From Massilia sp. KIM (GTDB lineage: Bacteria > Pseudomonadota > Gammaproteobacteria > Burkholderiales > Burkholderiaceae_D), in assembly GCF_002007115.1 (NCBI RefSeq), contig NZ_MVAD01000001.1, forward strand, positions 1,178,001 through 1,242,000: a stretch of DNA of 64,000 nucleotides, in the 5' to 3' direction. The translations under genes and the position numbers were made by a program. This document shows, piece by piece, positions 28,488 to 37,335 of this stretch (position 1 is its first letter; the number at the start of each line of letters is the position of its first letter). The notes under the pieces are model-generated. The model had not been told where the DNA came from. It ran no database searches and saw only the letters and a program-made list of their open reading frames with translations.

Positions 28488-30992
28488 TTAGAAGCGGTAG
28501 GTCAGCGAGGCCTCCACCGCACGGCCGAACAGCGGACGCGCGTTGATCGGGCCGGTCGCGTTGCCCGCGGTCAGGCGCGAGTTGCCCTCGGTCAGGCCAA
28601 GCTCGTTGGTGACGTTGGTCGCGCTGACGCGGAACTCCAGCTTCTCGGACAGCTCGGCCAGCAGGCCCAGGTCCAGGGTTTCATACTTCGGCAGATACTG
28701 CTGGTTAGCCTGGTCGGCCCAGCGCGAACCGATGCGCGAGTAGGTGCCGTACAGGCGCAGCGCGTAGTCGCCCATCGGGATCCGGTAGCTCGGCGAGAAG
28801 CGGTATTGGAACTTCGGCTGGCGCTGCACGGTGTTGCCCTCGATTGCCGGATTGTCGCGGTACTCCGAATCCTGCCAGTTGCCGGTCAGCTGGAGCTGCA
28901 GGCCGGCCAGCGGACGCACGGCCAACTCGAATTCCACGCCCTTGCCCTTGGAGCCGCTCACCGAATACAGCACGCCGGTGGTGGTGATCTGCTGGAAGGA
29001 GATGCCGGTGAAGTCGGTGAAGAAGGCGTTCACGTAGGCGCTGTATAGCGGGTTCGCGGTCTTGAAGCCGACTTCGAGCTGCTTGACCTTCGGGGTCGGC
29101 ACGCGCGAGCGATCATCCAGCACCGCCTGGGTGCCGGCGTTGCGCATGTCGTCGAAGTAGATGAAGGTGTGGCCCTGGTTGGCGCGCACGAACACGCTGC
29201 TGTCCTTGCCCAGCTTGTACAGGCCGCCCAGGGTGAAGGAATTCACCGAGTCGTCGCGCGACAGGCCGGTGAAGCTGCCGTCCGGGGTCGAGGTGCCGTT
29301 GTTGTACAGGGTCAGCGGGTTGTTGTCCGGGTCGACCGAGGTCAGGTTCGAGATGGTGGCGTTCAGGCGCTGCTTCTCGCGGCGGAAACCGGCGTCGAAC
29401 TTGAGGCGGTCGGTCACGCGCCATTCGTCGGCAATGAAGAAGGCGGTGTTGTCGCCATCGTAGGACGCCACCGGCGCATAGAAGATGTTGCCTTCCTTGC
29501 CCTTGTTCGACACCACCGCGCCGTTGTTCAGGCGTACGTCGATCAGGCGCGCGTTCGGGGTGGCGGTCATCAGGTGGCTGTTGCCCAGGTACCAGACGTC
29601 CTTGGACGAATAGTTGGCGACATAGGCGCCGAGGGTCAGGGTGTGGTCCTCGCCGATGTTCTTGCTGACGCGGAACTCGTCGGTGAAGGAGCGCAGCTTC
29701 TTCTCGACCGCCCACAGGCCGGCCTGCACCACCTGCTGGTTCGGGTCGACCGCGCCGCCGCCATTGGCATAGGTCATGCTGCCCGTGGTGGCGCGCACGC
29801 CACCGGCCGCCGCCACCGCCGCGGCGTTGCCGTTGGCGCTGGTGATGGCGCTGGCCAGGTAGTCGCCGGCGCGCAGCGGGTTATTACCGGTGAACATGGC
29901 GATGGTATTGAGGTCGCCGTCGAAGTAGTTCAGCTTGTTCGATACCTGCCAGCCATTCAGGTTCTGCTGGAACTCGACGCCGAACAGGTTGGAATCCAGG
30001 CCGCGGCCGTCGCCCAGGTCGTAGTTGAGGGTGCGGCCGGGCGCGGCTTCGACCGTGAAGCGGCGCATCTCGTTGCTCATCAGGGTGCCCTTGAGCGGGT
30101 CGAAGCCCGGGAAGGCGGTAATGGTGCGGCCCTCGTTGGCCGACATCAGGGGCACGCCGGTGTAGAAGGCGTTCTTGTCCTTGGTCGAACGCATGTAGAA
30201 GTTCAGCTCGCCCTGGTCCAGCTTGCGGGTCAGCGAAGCGGACAGCTGGCCGCCGTCGTCGGCCGGGAAGCCCGACTTGCGCACGCCGTCGGTGACGCGG
30301 TAGAAGCCGCCGATCATGCCGTACCAGCCCTCGGCGATCTTGCCGCTGTAGACGCCGTCGACGCGGCGCAGGTTGCCGGTGCCGGCGGTGACGCGGATCG
30401 AACCCTCCGGGGTGTCCGTGCCTTTCTTCATGATGAAGTTCATGGTGGCGCCCGGCTGGCCCACCGAATAGATGGTGCTGGGCCCGCCGCGCAGCACTTC
30501 GACGCGCTCGATGGTGTCGTCGAGGCGGAAGGAGGACGAGCCTTCGAAGAAGGACAGCACCGGCACCGGGTAGATCGGGTTGCCGTTGAGCTGCACCGAC
30601 ACGAAGGGCGAATCGCTGCCCGAGGGGAAGCCGCGCACCTGGATGTTGGCGCCCGACTGGCCGCCGGTCGCTTCGGCATAGGCGCCGGGCACGATCTTCA
30701 TGATGTCGGCGGTGCTGATCGGGGCCGCGGCCTTGAGCTGTTCCTCGTTGGCGGTGGTGATGCTGAAGGCGGCGTCGATCTTGCGGGTGCCGCTGGCGGA
30801 GGCGGTGCCGGTGACCACCACCTGCTGGATTTCCTTCTGCACCGCGGTCGGGGTGGCCGGGGCGTTCTGGGCGGCGCTGCTGCCGGTGGCTGCCGGGGCG
30901 CCGTCCTGGGCCATGGCCTGGCAATGGGCGCCGAGGGCGAGCACGGCGAGGGCGATGGCGGACAGTTGCGGGAACTGGGTTGCTGTCTTCAT
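28488..30992 (-). CDS. TonB-dependent outer-membrane receptor (likely malto-oligosaccharide type)
   Basis: An 834-residue receptor with a Sec signal (about 1-28, ending AMAQ). The plug domain follows (IQQVVVTGTASASGTRKIDA, in part VVVTGTA as a TonB box; VEVLRGGPSTIYSVGQPGATMNFI), then the beta-barrel ending in the C-terminal aromatic ALTYRF-type signature (EASLTYRF). It imports a substrate across the outer membrane using TonB energy. It is divergent from a LacI-family gene and shares its control region, with two operators, so the substrate should be the same glucose-disaccharide or oligosaccharide used by the GH65 operon. The FhuE/FoxA-like plug style means a siderophore role cannot be fully excluded. 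Confidence 0.88.
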   Translation of the reverse strand: MKTATQFPQLSAIALAVLALGAHCQAMAQDGAPAATGSSAAQNAPATPTAVQKEIQQVVVTGTASASGTRKIDAAFSITTANEEQLKAAAPISTADIMKIVPGAYAEATGGQSGANIQVRGFPSGSDSPFVSVQLNGNPIYPVPVLSFFEGSSSFRLDDTIERVEVLRGGPSTIYSVGQPGATMNFIMKKGTDTPEGSIRVTAGTGNLRRVDGVYSGKIAEGWYGMIGGFYRVTDGVRKSGFPADDGGQLSASLTRKLDQGELNFYMRSTKDKNAFYTGVPLMSANEGRTITAFPGFDPLKGTLMSNEMRRFTVEAAPGRTLNYDLGDGRGLDSNLFGVEFQQNLNGWQVSNKLNYFDGDLNTIAMFTGNNPLRAGDYLASAITSANGNAAAVAAAGGVRATTGSMTYANGGGAVDPNQQVVQAGLWAVEKKLRSFTDEFRVSKNIGEDHTLTLGAYVANYSSKDVWYLGNSHLMTATPNARLIDVRLNNGAVVSNKGKEGNIFYAPVASYDGDNTAFFIADEWRVTDRLKFDAGFRREKQRLNATISNLTSVDPDNNPLTLYNNGTSTPDGSFTGLSRDDSVNSFTLGGLYKLGKDSSVFVRANQGHTFIYFDDMRNAGTQAVLDDRSRVPTPKVKQLEVGFKTANPLYSAYVNAFFTDFTGISFQQITTTGVLYSVSGSKGKGVEFELAVRPLAGLQLQLTGNWQDSEYRDNPAIEGNTVQRQPKFQYRFSPSYRIPMGDYALRLYGTYSRIGSRWADQANQQYLPKYETLDLGLLAELSEKLEFRVSATNVTNELGLTEGNSRLTAGNATGPINARPLFGRAVEASLTYRF

Positions 30993-31101
30993 GTTGTGGG
31001 CTCTCTATTGTCGTGGAATCGAAACCGCGCGGGGCGTCTCCTCCCCGCATTCCCGTCCCGATGTGTGATCCGTTCGGGAAAGTCGTGTCATTGAATCATC
31101 G

Positions 31102-31138
31102 AATGTTATCGATGTCAACGAAATTGTTATCGATGTCA
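31102..31138. promoter_or_regulatory. Two LacI-family operators between TonB receptor and regulator genes
   Basis: AATGTTATCGATGTCA (31102-31117) and ATTGTTATCGATGTCA (31123-31138) are near-identical boxes with a central CG inside ATCGAT, as in LacI/GalR sites. They are 21 bases apart, two helical turns, so two dimers could bind the same face. They lie between the divergent receptor and regulator starts. Confidence 0.7.
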
Positions 31139-31192
31139 TTTTGTGTCGACAAAACAAAAAGTTCTGTCATAATGCGTGGGACGCAACATACG

Positions 31193-32212
31193 ATGAGCAC
31201 GATGGCACTGGCGAAGCACAACAAGGCAAACGGCGATAGCGCGCCGACGATGGAAGACCTGGCGAAACTGGCCGGGGTCTCCACCATCACGGTCTCGCGC
31301 GCCCTGCGCGACAGCCCGCTGGTGACCGAGAAGACGCGCGAGAAGATCCGCCAGCTGGCGGCCGAACAGGGCTACCGCTTCAACATCAGCGCCCGCAACC
31401 TGCGCATGCGCCGTTCGTATTCGGTGGCGGTGGTGGTCGAGATGACGCCGGTGAAGGGCCGGCCGATGTCCGATCCCTATCCGCTCGAACTGCTGGGCGG
31501 GATCACCCAGGAACTGACCACCTCGGGCTACAGCGTGGTGCTGACCTCCAAGCAGTTGCTGGACACGGCGCCGGTGCAGGGCGCCGACGGCCTGATCCTG
31601 CTGGGCCAGGGCTCGCACGGCGAGGCGGTGCGCACCTTGCAGCAGACCAATCTGCCGCTGGTGGTCTGGGGCGCGCCCGAGCGCGACGGCGACTACGTGG
31701 TGGTCGGCTCGGACAACCGCAAGGGCGGGGCCAGCGCGGCCGAACGCTTCCTGGAGCAGGGCCGGCGCAAGCTGGTGTTCCTGGGCGACGTCGACCACGC
31801 CGAGGTGCAGGAGCGCTGCGCCGGCTTCATCGACACCCTTTCGGGCCGCGCCACCGTGCACATCCTGCGCCCCAAGGCCTTCACCTTCGAGGCGGGCTTC
31901 GATTGCGTCCAGACCCTGCTCAAGAAGAAGCCGGGCCTGGCGGCCGACGGCCTGTTCGCGGCCAGCGACCTGCTGGCCATGGGCGCCATCCGCGCCCTGA
32001 CCGAGGCCGGTCTGCGGGTGCCGGACGACATTTCCGTCATCGGCTACGACGACACGCCGGGCGCGGCCAGCTTCGTGCCGCCGCTGACCAGCGTGCACCA
32101 GTACCTGCGCGACGGCGGCGTGCTGCTGGCCCGGAAGATGCTGGCCATGATCGAGGGCCGCCCCTCGCAGTCCGAAATGCTGCCCACGACCCTGATCGTG
32201 CGGCAGACCTGA
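31193..32212 (+). CDS. LacI-family transcriptional regulator of the oligosaccharide locus
   Basis: A 339-residue LacI/GalR regulator. The helix-turn-helix and hinge are PTMEDLAKLAGVSTITVSRAL and RFNISARNLRMRRS; the periplasmic-binding-like core follows, with LFAASDLLAMGAIRAL and SVIGYDDTPGAASFVPPLTSV. It should repress the receptor and the GH65 operon until a sugar ligand binds. The start is uncertain: ATGs at 31172, 31193 and 31202 are in frame. I chose 31193 because GGGA lies at a usable distance. The gene leads the phosphorylase gene by about 70 bases and may be in the same transcript. Confidence 0.88.
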   Translation: MSTMALAKHNKANGDSAPTMEDLAKLAGVSTITVSRALRDSPLVTEKTREKIRQLAAEQGYRFNISARNLRMRRSYSVAVVVEMTPVKGRPMSDPYPLELLGGITQELTTSGYSVVLTSKQLLDTAPVQGADGLILLGQGSHGEAVRTLQQTNLPLVVWGAPERDGDYVVVGSDNRKGGASAAERFLEQGRRKLVFLGDVDHAEVQERCAGFIDTLSGRATVHILRPKAFTFEAGFDCVQTLLKKKPGLAADGLFAASDLLAMGAIRALTEAGLRVPDDISVIGYDDTPGAASFVPPLTSVHQYLRDGGVLLARKMLAMIEGRPSQSEMLPTTLIVRQT

Positions 32213-32281
32213 GCAAGCGAACCAACACACACAGAACGAGCGAACCCAGCGCCGCCCCGCGGCCAACACGAGGAAAACGAA

Positions 32282-34597
32282 GTGGAAAATGTTATCGATG
32301 TCATCGGCAAGCTGCCGGCCGAACCCTGGGGCATCCGCGAAAGCGCAGCGAATGGCCCGCGCGCCTTCCTGCACGAGACCCTGTTCGCGCTCGGGAACGG
32401 CTACATCGGCATGCGCGGCACCCATGAAGAGGGAGGGGCGCAGGGGCCGACCCTGGAGGGGACTTACCTGAACGGCTTCTACGAGAACGAGGCCATCCAC
32501 TATCCCGAGAATGCCTACGGCCTGGCGCGCACCAACGAGTTCATGCTGAACGTCCCCAACGCCAAGCGCATCGCCTTGACGGTGGACGGCGAGCGCTTCG
32601 GATTCGCCGAAGGCAGGCTGCTGGCCTACGAGCGCAGCCTCGACTTCCGCCACGGCGTGCTGGAGCGCACGCTCGAATGGGAAAGCCCGCGCGGGCGCCG
32701 GGTGCGCATCGAGAGCCGGCGCCTGGTCTGCTTCGGGCGCAAGCACGTGGCGGCGCTCGAGTACAAGGTGACCGCGCTGAACTTCAGCGGGCAGGTCGAG
32801 ATCGCCTCCAGCATCGATGCCGAGGTCACCAACCTGCAGGCGGGCGACGATCCGCGCGTCGGTTCGGCGGTGACCGGGCCGGCGCTCTCGGTGCTCAGCC
32901 GCGAGCGCGGCGAAGGCGGCGAACTGCTGCTGCAGCGCACCCGCAACAGCGGCTTCCTGCTGGCGACCGGCGTCCTGCACGCCTGCAGTCATCCGTCCAG
33001 CCAAGGCCAGGACGGCGCCGCCGTGTTCTCGGCCGCGCTGCGCGAAGGCGAGAGCATCACCCTGCACAAGTACATCGCCTACGTCAGCTCGCGCGACGTG
33101 CCCGAAGCCGAGGTGCCGGCGCTCGCGCGCGCCGAGCTGGGACGGGCGGCGGGCGAGGGCTTCGCCGTGCTGGTGGCCGAGCAGCGCGCCTACCTGGAGC
33201 GCTTCTGGCGCGAGGCCGACGTCGGGATCGAGGGCGACGATGCCCTCCAGCAGGGCGTGCGCTTCAACCAGTACCACCTGCTGCAGTCGGTGGGCCGCGA
33301 CGGCCGCACCAACATCGCCGCCAAGGGCGTGACGGGCGAGGGCTACGAAGGCCACTATTTCTGGGACACCGAGATCTACGTCTTCCCCTTCTTCCTGTTC
33401 TCGCGCCCGGAAGTGGCGCGCGCGCTGCTGCAATACCGCTACAGCGGCCTGCCCAAGGCGCGCGAGCGGGCGCGCCAGATGTCGCACGAGCGCGGGGCGC
33501 TCTATCCGTGGCGCACCATCGCGGGCGAGGAATGCTCGGCCTACTACCCGGCCGGCACCGCCCAGTACCACATCAACGCCGACGTCGCCTACTCGATCCG
33601 GCTCTACCTGCTGGCCACCGGCGACTTCGACTTCATCGCCCAATACGGCGCCGAGATCGTGCTGGAGACGGCGCGGATCTGGACCGGCATCGGCAGCTAC
33701 GACCGCGCGGGGCGATTCTGCATCAATGCGGTGACCGGCCCGGACGAGTACACGGCCGTGGTCAACAACAACTACTACACCAACGCGATGGCGCGCATGC
33801 ACATGCGCTTCGCCCTCGAGATCGCCCAGCGCCTGCGCGCCGAGGCGCCCGGCGAATATGCGCGGGTGGCCGCCGCGATCGGGCTGGAGGAGGCGGAACT
33901 GCAGGCCTGGCAGACCGCCGCCGACGCCATGCGCCTGCCCTACGACGAAGCGCTGGGCATCCACGAGCAGGACGACAGCTTCCTGTCCAAGAAGCCCTGG
34001 GATTTCGCCGCCACGCCCAAGGACAAGTACCCGCTGCTGCTGCACTTCCACCCGCTGGTGATCTACCGCCACCAGGTGTGCAAGCAGGCCGACGTGGTGC
34101 TGGCGCTGCTGCTGCTCTCGGACGAGTTCGCGCTGGAGGACAAGCGCCGCGACTTCGACTTCTACGAGCGCGTCACCACCCACGATTCCTCGCTCTCGTC
34201 CTGCATCTTCAGCATCATCGCCAATGAAGTGGGGCAGGCCGACAAGGCCTACGACTACTTCATGGAGACCGCGCGCCTGGACCTGGACAATACCCACGAC
34301 AACACCGAATACGGCGTGCACACGGCGGCCATGGCCGGCACCTGGCTGGGCGTGGCCTACGGCTTTGGCGGCATGCGCCTGGGCGCGAGCGGCCTGCGCT
34401 TCGCGCCTGTCCTCCCGGGCAAGTGGCAAGGCTACCGCTTCCAGGTTCACGTGCATGGCGCGCTGCTGGCAGTGGCGGTCGACGCCCAGGGCGTGCTTTA
34501 CCGGCTGGTCGATGGCGAGGAACTGGCATTCACCCACCACGGGCAGGCGCTGCACCTGACGCGCGCGGCCCCCGAAATTCGCATGGAGGCGGCATGA
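32282..34597 (+). CDS. Glycoside hydrolase family 65 phosphorylase (maltose/kojibiose/trehalose type)
   Basis: A 771-residue GH65 enzyme, of the length usual for maltose phosphorylase. It should split a glucose disaccharide with phosphate to beta-glucose 1-phosphate and glucose. Domains: beta-sandwich (about 1-260), (alpha/alpha)6 barrel (about 320-680) and a C-terminal jelly roll. The catalytic acid is E489 in AVTGPDEYTAVVNNN; FWDTEIYVFPFFLF lines the active site. The start is GTG at 32282, with GAGGAAA eight bases upstream. Codons 3-7 hold a third copy of the operator. The beta-phosphoglucomutase gene overlapping the end supports a beta-glucose 1-phosphate product. Disaccharide specificity is inferred. 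Confidence 0.93.
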   Translation: MENVIDVIGKLPAEPWGIRESAANGPRAFLHETLFALGNGYIGMRGTHEEGGAQGPTLEGTYLNGFYENEAIHYPENAYGLARTNEFMLNVPNAKRIALTVDGERFGFAEGRLLAYERSLDFRHGVLERTLEWESPRGRRVRIESRRLVCFGRKHVAALEYKVTALNFSGQVEIASSIDAEVTNLQAGDDPRVGSAVTGPALSVLSRERGEGGELLLQRTRNSGFLLATGVLHACSHPSSQGQDGAAVFSAALREGESITLHKYIAYVSSRDVPEAEVPALARAELGRAAGEGFAVLVAEQRAYLERFWREADVGIEGDDALQQGVRFNQYHLLQSVGRDGRTNIAAKGVTGEGYEGHYFWDTEIYVFPFFLFSRPEVARALLQYRYSGLPKARERARQMSHERGALYPWRTIAGEECSAYYPAGTAQYHINADVAYSIRLYLLATGDFDFIAQYGAEIVLETARIWTGIGSYDRAGRFCINAVTGPDEYTAVVNNNYYTNAMARMHMRFALEIAQRLRAEAPGEYARVAAAIGLEEAELQAWQTAADAMRLPYDEALGIHEQDDSFLSKKPWDFAATPKDKYPLLLHFHPLVIYRHQVCKQADVVLALLLLSDEFALEDKRRDFDFYERVTTHDSSLSSCIFSIIANEVGQADKAYDYFMETARLDLDNTHDNTEYGVHTAAMAGTWLGVAYGFGGMRLGASGLRFAPVLPGKWQGYRFQVHVHGALLAVAVDAQGVLYRLVDGEELAFTHHGQALHLTRAAPEIRMEAA
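32288..32303. promoter_or_regulatory. Third LacI-type operator, inside the start of the GH65 gene
   Basis: AATGTTATCGATGTCA is identical in all 16 bases to the first upstream box (31102-31117). Here it codes for Asn-Val-Ile-Asp-Val at codons 3-7. It may be a roadblock or loop operator about 1.2 kb from the main pair. Confidence 0.6.
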
Positions 34598-35247
34598 GCG
34601 GCAATCACGGCAAGTACAAGGCGGTCATCTTCGACCTCGACGGCGTCATCACCGACACCGCGCATTATCATTACCTGGCCTGGAAGCGGCTGGCGGACTC
34701 GATCGGCGCGCCCTTCGACGAAGCCTTCAACGAGGAGCTCAAGGGCGTGGACCGCATGGGTTCCCTGGCCCTGATCCTGGCGCGCGCGCCGCGCAGCTAT
34801 TCGGACGAGGAGAAGCTGGACCTGGCCGATGCCAAGAACGCCCACTACCGCGAGCTGATCGCCACCATGACGCCGGACGACCTGCTGCCGGGGGCGCTGG
34901 AGGCCCTGGAAGCGGTGCGCGCGGCCGGGCTGAAGACGGGCCTGGCCTCGGTCAGCAAGAACGCCTTCACGGTGCTGGACCGCCTCGGCATCCGCGACCG
35001 CTTCGACACCGTGGTTGACGCCGCGACCATCGCCAACAGCAAGCCGCATCCGGAGATCTTCCTGACTGCGGCCAGCCAGCTCGGCCTCGCGCCGCAGGAC
35101 TGCCTGGGCGTGGAGGACGCGGTGGCCGGCGTCGCCTCGATCAAGGACGCCGGTATGCGCGCGGTGGGGGTCGGACGTCCGGAGGTGCTGACCCGCGCCG
35201 ACTGGGTGATCCCGTCCATGAGGGAGTTCCGGCTCGCCGATTACTGA
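34594..35247 (+). CDS. pgmB: Beta-phosphoglucomutase
   Basis: A 217-residue HAD-superfamily enzyme that changes beta-glucose 1-phosphate into glucose 6-phosphate. Motif I is VIFDLDGVITDTAHYHYLAWKRLA (core D14-L-D16), where D14 is the nucleophile and D16 the general acid/base. The cap has the family pattern LKGVDRMGSLALIL, and motif III/IV residues are SKPHPEIF and GVEDAVAGVASIKDAGM. It overlaps the GH65 stop by four bases (ATGA), so the two are translationally coupled, which is the usual GH65-PgmB pair. Confidence 0.95.
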   Translation: MSGNHGKYKAVIFDLDGVITDTAHYHYLAWKRLADSIGAPFDEAFNEELKGVDRMGSLALILARAPRSYSDEEKLDLADAKNAHYRELIATMTPDDLLPGALEALEAVRAAGLKTGLASVSKNAFTVLDRLGIRDRFDTVVDAATIANSKPHPEIFLTAASQLGLAPQDCLGVEDAVAGVASIKDAGMRAVGVGRPEVLTRADWVIPSMREFRLADY

Positions 35248-35291
35248 CACCGACACGGCACGCAGCACATACTTACAAGACAGGAGACAGC

Positions 35292-36545
35292 GTGAACCAC
35301 CGTCGCATATTACTGGCACTATTCCTCATCTACTTCATGTTCGCCATCCTGCTCAACAGCGTGGGAACGGTGATCCTGCAGGTGATCAACAACTACGGCG
35401 TCGACAAGTCCTCAGCCAGCGTGCTGGAAGGCTTCAAGGACTTGCCGATCGCGATCGTGTCCTTCCTGGTCGCGTCCAGCCTGCCGCGCTTCGGCTATAA
35501 GAAGGCGATGCTGGTGGCCCTGGCCATCGTGGCCTGCGCCGCCCTGGCGATGCCGCTGCTGCCGGGCTTCGGCACCGCCAAGCTGCTGTTCCTGTGCGTG
35601 GGCGTGGCCTTCGCCCTGGTCAAAGTGTCGGTCTATACCACCGTGGGCCTGGTGGCCGAGGACCGCAAGCAGCACGCCGGCATCATGAACACCCTCGAGG
35701 GCTTCTTCATGGTGGGGGTGCTGTCGGCCTACTGGATCTTCGGCTACTTCATCGATTCCGAGAACCCGGCCTCGACCTCCTGGCTGAACGTCTACTGGCT
35801 GCTGTCGGCGATGTGCGCGCTGACCTTTGTGCTGGTGCTGTTCACCCGCTTCGACGAGAGCGCGGCGGTGGCGCCGGCCAGCCGCGGCCCGGCCCAGGAC
35901 TTCATGGAGATGCTGCGCCTGTTCCTGCGCCCGCTGGTGTGCGTGTTCGTGCTGACCGCCTTCCTCTACGTGCTGATCGAGCAGAGCGTGGGGACCTGGC
36001 TGCCCACCTTTAACAACGAGATCCTCAAGCTGCCGGCGGCGATGAGCGTGCAGGTGACCAGCATCTACGCCTTCTGCCTGGCGGTCGGCCGCCTCTCGGC
36101 CGGCTTCATCATGCGCCGCCTGAACTGGTTCCCGGTGATGGTCGCCTGCGTGCTGGCGATGGGCGCGGTGGTGCTGCTGGCGCTGCCGCTGAGCCACGGC
36201 GTGGCCCACGATCCGGACGTCAGCTGGGCCAGCGCGCCGCTGGCGGCCTTCGTGTTTCCGCTGATCGGCCTGTTCATGGCGCCGATCTACCCGGGCATCA
36301 ATTCCGTCATGCTCAGCTCCCTGCCGAAGCACCAGCACGCGGCCATGACCGGGCTGCTGGTGATCTTCTCGGCCTTGGGCGGCACCACCGGCTCGATGGT
36401 GACCGGCTATGTGTTCGGGCGCTACAACGGCCAGTTCGCCTTTTACCTGACGCTGGTGCCGATCGCCCTGGTGCTGGTGGGACTGTTCTTCTTCCGGCGC
36501 CAGGTCGAGCGAAGCGCCGCCGGACTCACGGCTCAGGCCGCCTAA
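35292..36545 (+). CDS. MFS transporter, sugar-permease type
   Basis: A 417-residue transporter with 12 predicted membrane helices, resembling the FucP/glucose-galactose MFS branch (SVGTVILQVINNYGVDKSSAS, in part; LIEQSVGTWLPTFNNEIL; GLFMAPIYPGINSVML). It probably carries the disaccharide from the periplasm to the cytosol for the phosphorylase, the inner-membrane counterpart of the TonB receptor. The start is GTG at 35292, with CAGGAGA six bases upstream. It is the last gene of the lacI-GH65-pgmB-MFS series, 44 bases after pgmB. The island of AT-richer DNA starts just after it. Confidence 0.85.
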   Translation: MNHRRILLALFLIYFMFAILLNSVGTVILQVINNYGVDKSSASVLEGFKDLPIAIVSFLVASSLPRFGYKKAMLVALAIVACAALAMPLLPGFGTAKLLFLCVGVAFALVKVSVYTTVGLVAEDRKQHAGIMNTLEGFFMVGVLSAYWIFGYFIDSENPASTSWLNVYWLLSAMCALTFVLVLFTRFDESAAVAPASRGPAQDFMEMLRLFLRPLVCVFVLTAFLYVLIEQSVGTWLPTFNNEILKLPAAMSVQVTSIYAFCLAVGRLSAGFIMRRLNWFPVMVACVLAMGAVVLLALPLSHGVAHDPDVSWASAPLAAFVFPLIGLFMAPIYPGINSVMLSSLPKHQHAAMTGLLVIFSALGGTTGSMVTGYVFGRYNGQFAFYLTLVPIALVLVGLFFFRRQVERSAAGLTAQAA

Positions 36546-36733
36546 CACGGTCCTCACGGGGGCCTTGTGGGCAAACAATAAAGTCTGGCACAGGGTCCTC
36601 TATACGCCGCACTGATTCCCCCTGCTGTTCTTGCAAATAATGTTTGCCGCAAAAGCCAGCCGAACGGCCTTGCATCGTTTGCCAGGAAAAACAAAGTCTG
36701 CGGCAGCCTAGTCGGCGCGTTGGCTGCGCGAGA

Positions 36734-36757
36734 GTCCGCTGTCGATCCAAAGCGGAC
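36734..36757. repeat. Palindromic island repeat, copy 1
   Basis: GTCCGCT (36734-36740) and AGCGGAC (36751-36757) are perfect arms around a 10-base loop. It lies just after the end of the split gene at 36771. It is the best palindrome of a family found only between genes of the 36.6-41.3 kb island. Confidence 0.65.
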
Positions 36758-36770
36758 GTTCAGTCAGTGG

Positions 36771-37226
36771 TTAGACCCGTGCATTCGCCAAGGGCCGGGT
36801 ATCGGTAAGTCTCGCGACGACTGATAGAGCGGCTTCCTCAGGTAAGTTGATGAGGATAGTTCCACTACTGTCCCAGCAAGCGATATCGGACAACGCACCA
36901 TCAAGCTGAGGATCAGGTTCTTCCGCGCTCCAGTAGCTCGGGTTGCCCTCAACGCATGTTGCGGGAGAAGTAGTGAACCGAAACCCTCTGGGGACCGCAC
37001 TAAATACTGCCCAGGTGAATTGCACCTAATGTTCATCTAAAAATGACGCCAGCTCTTCGCCAGAGAACCATTGATCAACTGGCGAGAACCCCGGTGGTGT
37101 CCAGTTTGTTTCTATGTCGCTGACGTACCAGTCATAATCTTGAGGGGCAATGTTCGCGGCATCGAGCACCTCGCGCATGTTTGTGAACCAACGGACTTGA
37201 GCTGTCCTTTCCAATATGAGATTTAT
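36771..37226 (-). pseudogene. Hypothetical gene split by an in-frame amber codon
   Basis: A single reading frame of about 151 codons is cut by TAG at 37026-37028. The first part (about 66 codons) ends SGEELASFLDEH; after the TAG the same frame goes on as VQFTWAVFSAVP to the stop at 36771. Both halves look like real protein (Trp, acidic and aromatic residues, low bias). At the likely start an ATA (37224-37226) stands eight bases after AAGGA where ATG would be expected, a second sign of decay. A GTG follows the TAG directly, so a separate 84-residue product from a restart is possible. I do not recognise the family. Confidence 0.55.
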
Positions 37227-37255
37227 CTGTGTCCTTGTAGAGCTCAACCCCGTAC

Positions 37256-37279
37256 GTCCGCTTTCGGCCGATGCCGGAC
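37256..37279. repeat. Palindromic island repeat, copy 2
   Basis: GTCCGCTTTCGGCCGATGCC and the following GGAC form a 24-base copy with GTCCG/CGGAC arms. The likeness to copy 6 goes on for about 15 bases more (GGACGGTCG, then ACGGC). It sits before the start of the split gene. Confidence 0.6.
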
Positions 37280-37335
37280 GGTCGTCACGGCGCACCATAT
37301 CGGGTTGTTGCTTTCACAGTAACTAGAAAGCTCTG

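Noticed and set aside
36526..36750. A 74-codon leftward frame after the MFS permease gene
   Set aside because: It overlaps the permease stop and repeat copy 1, has no ribosome site, and its Arg/Cys-rich product looks noncoding.
36771..37226. Toxin-antitoxin pair of two small proteins
   Set aside because: The two frames are the same frame interrupted by a single TAG, which is explained more simply by one split gene.
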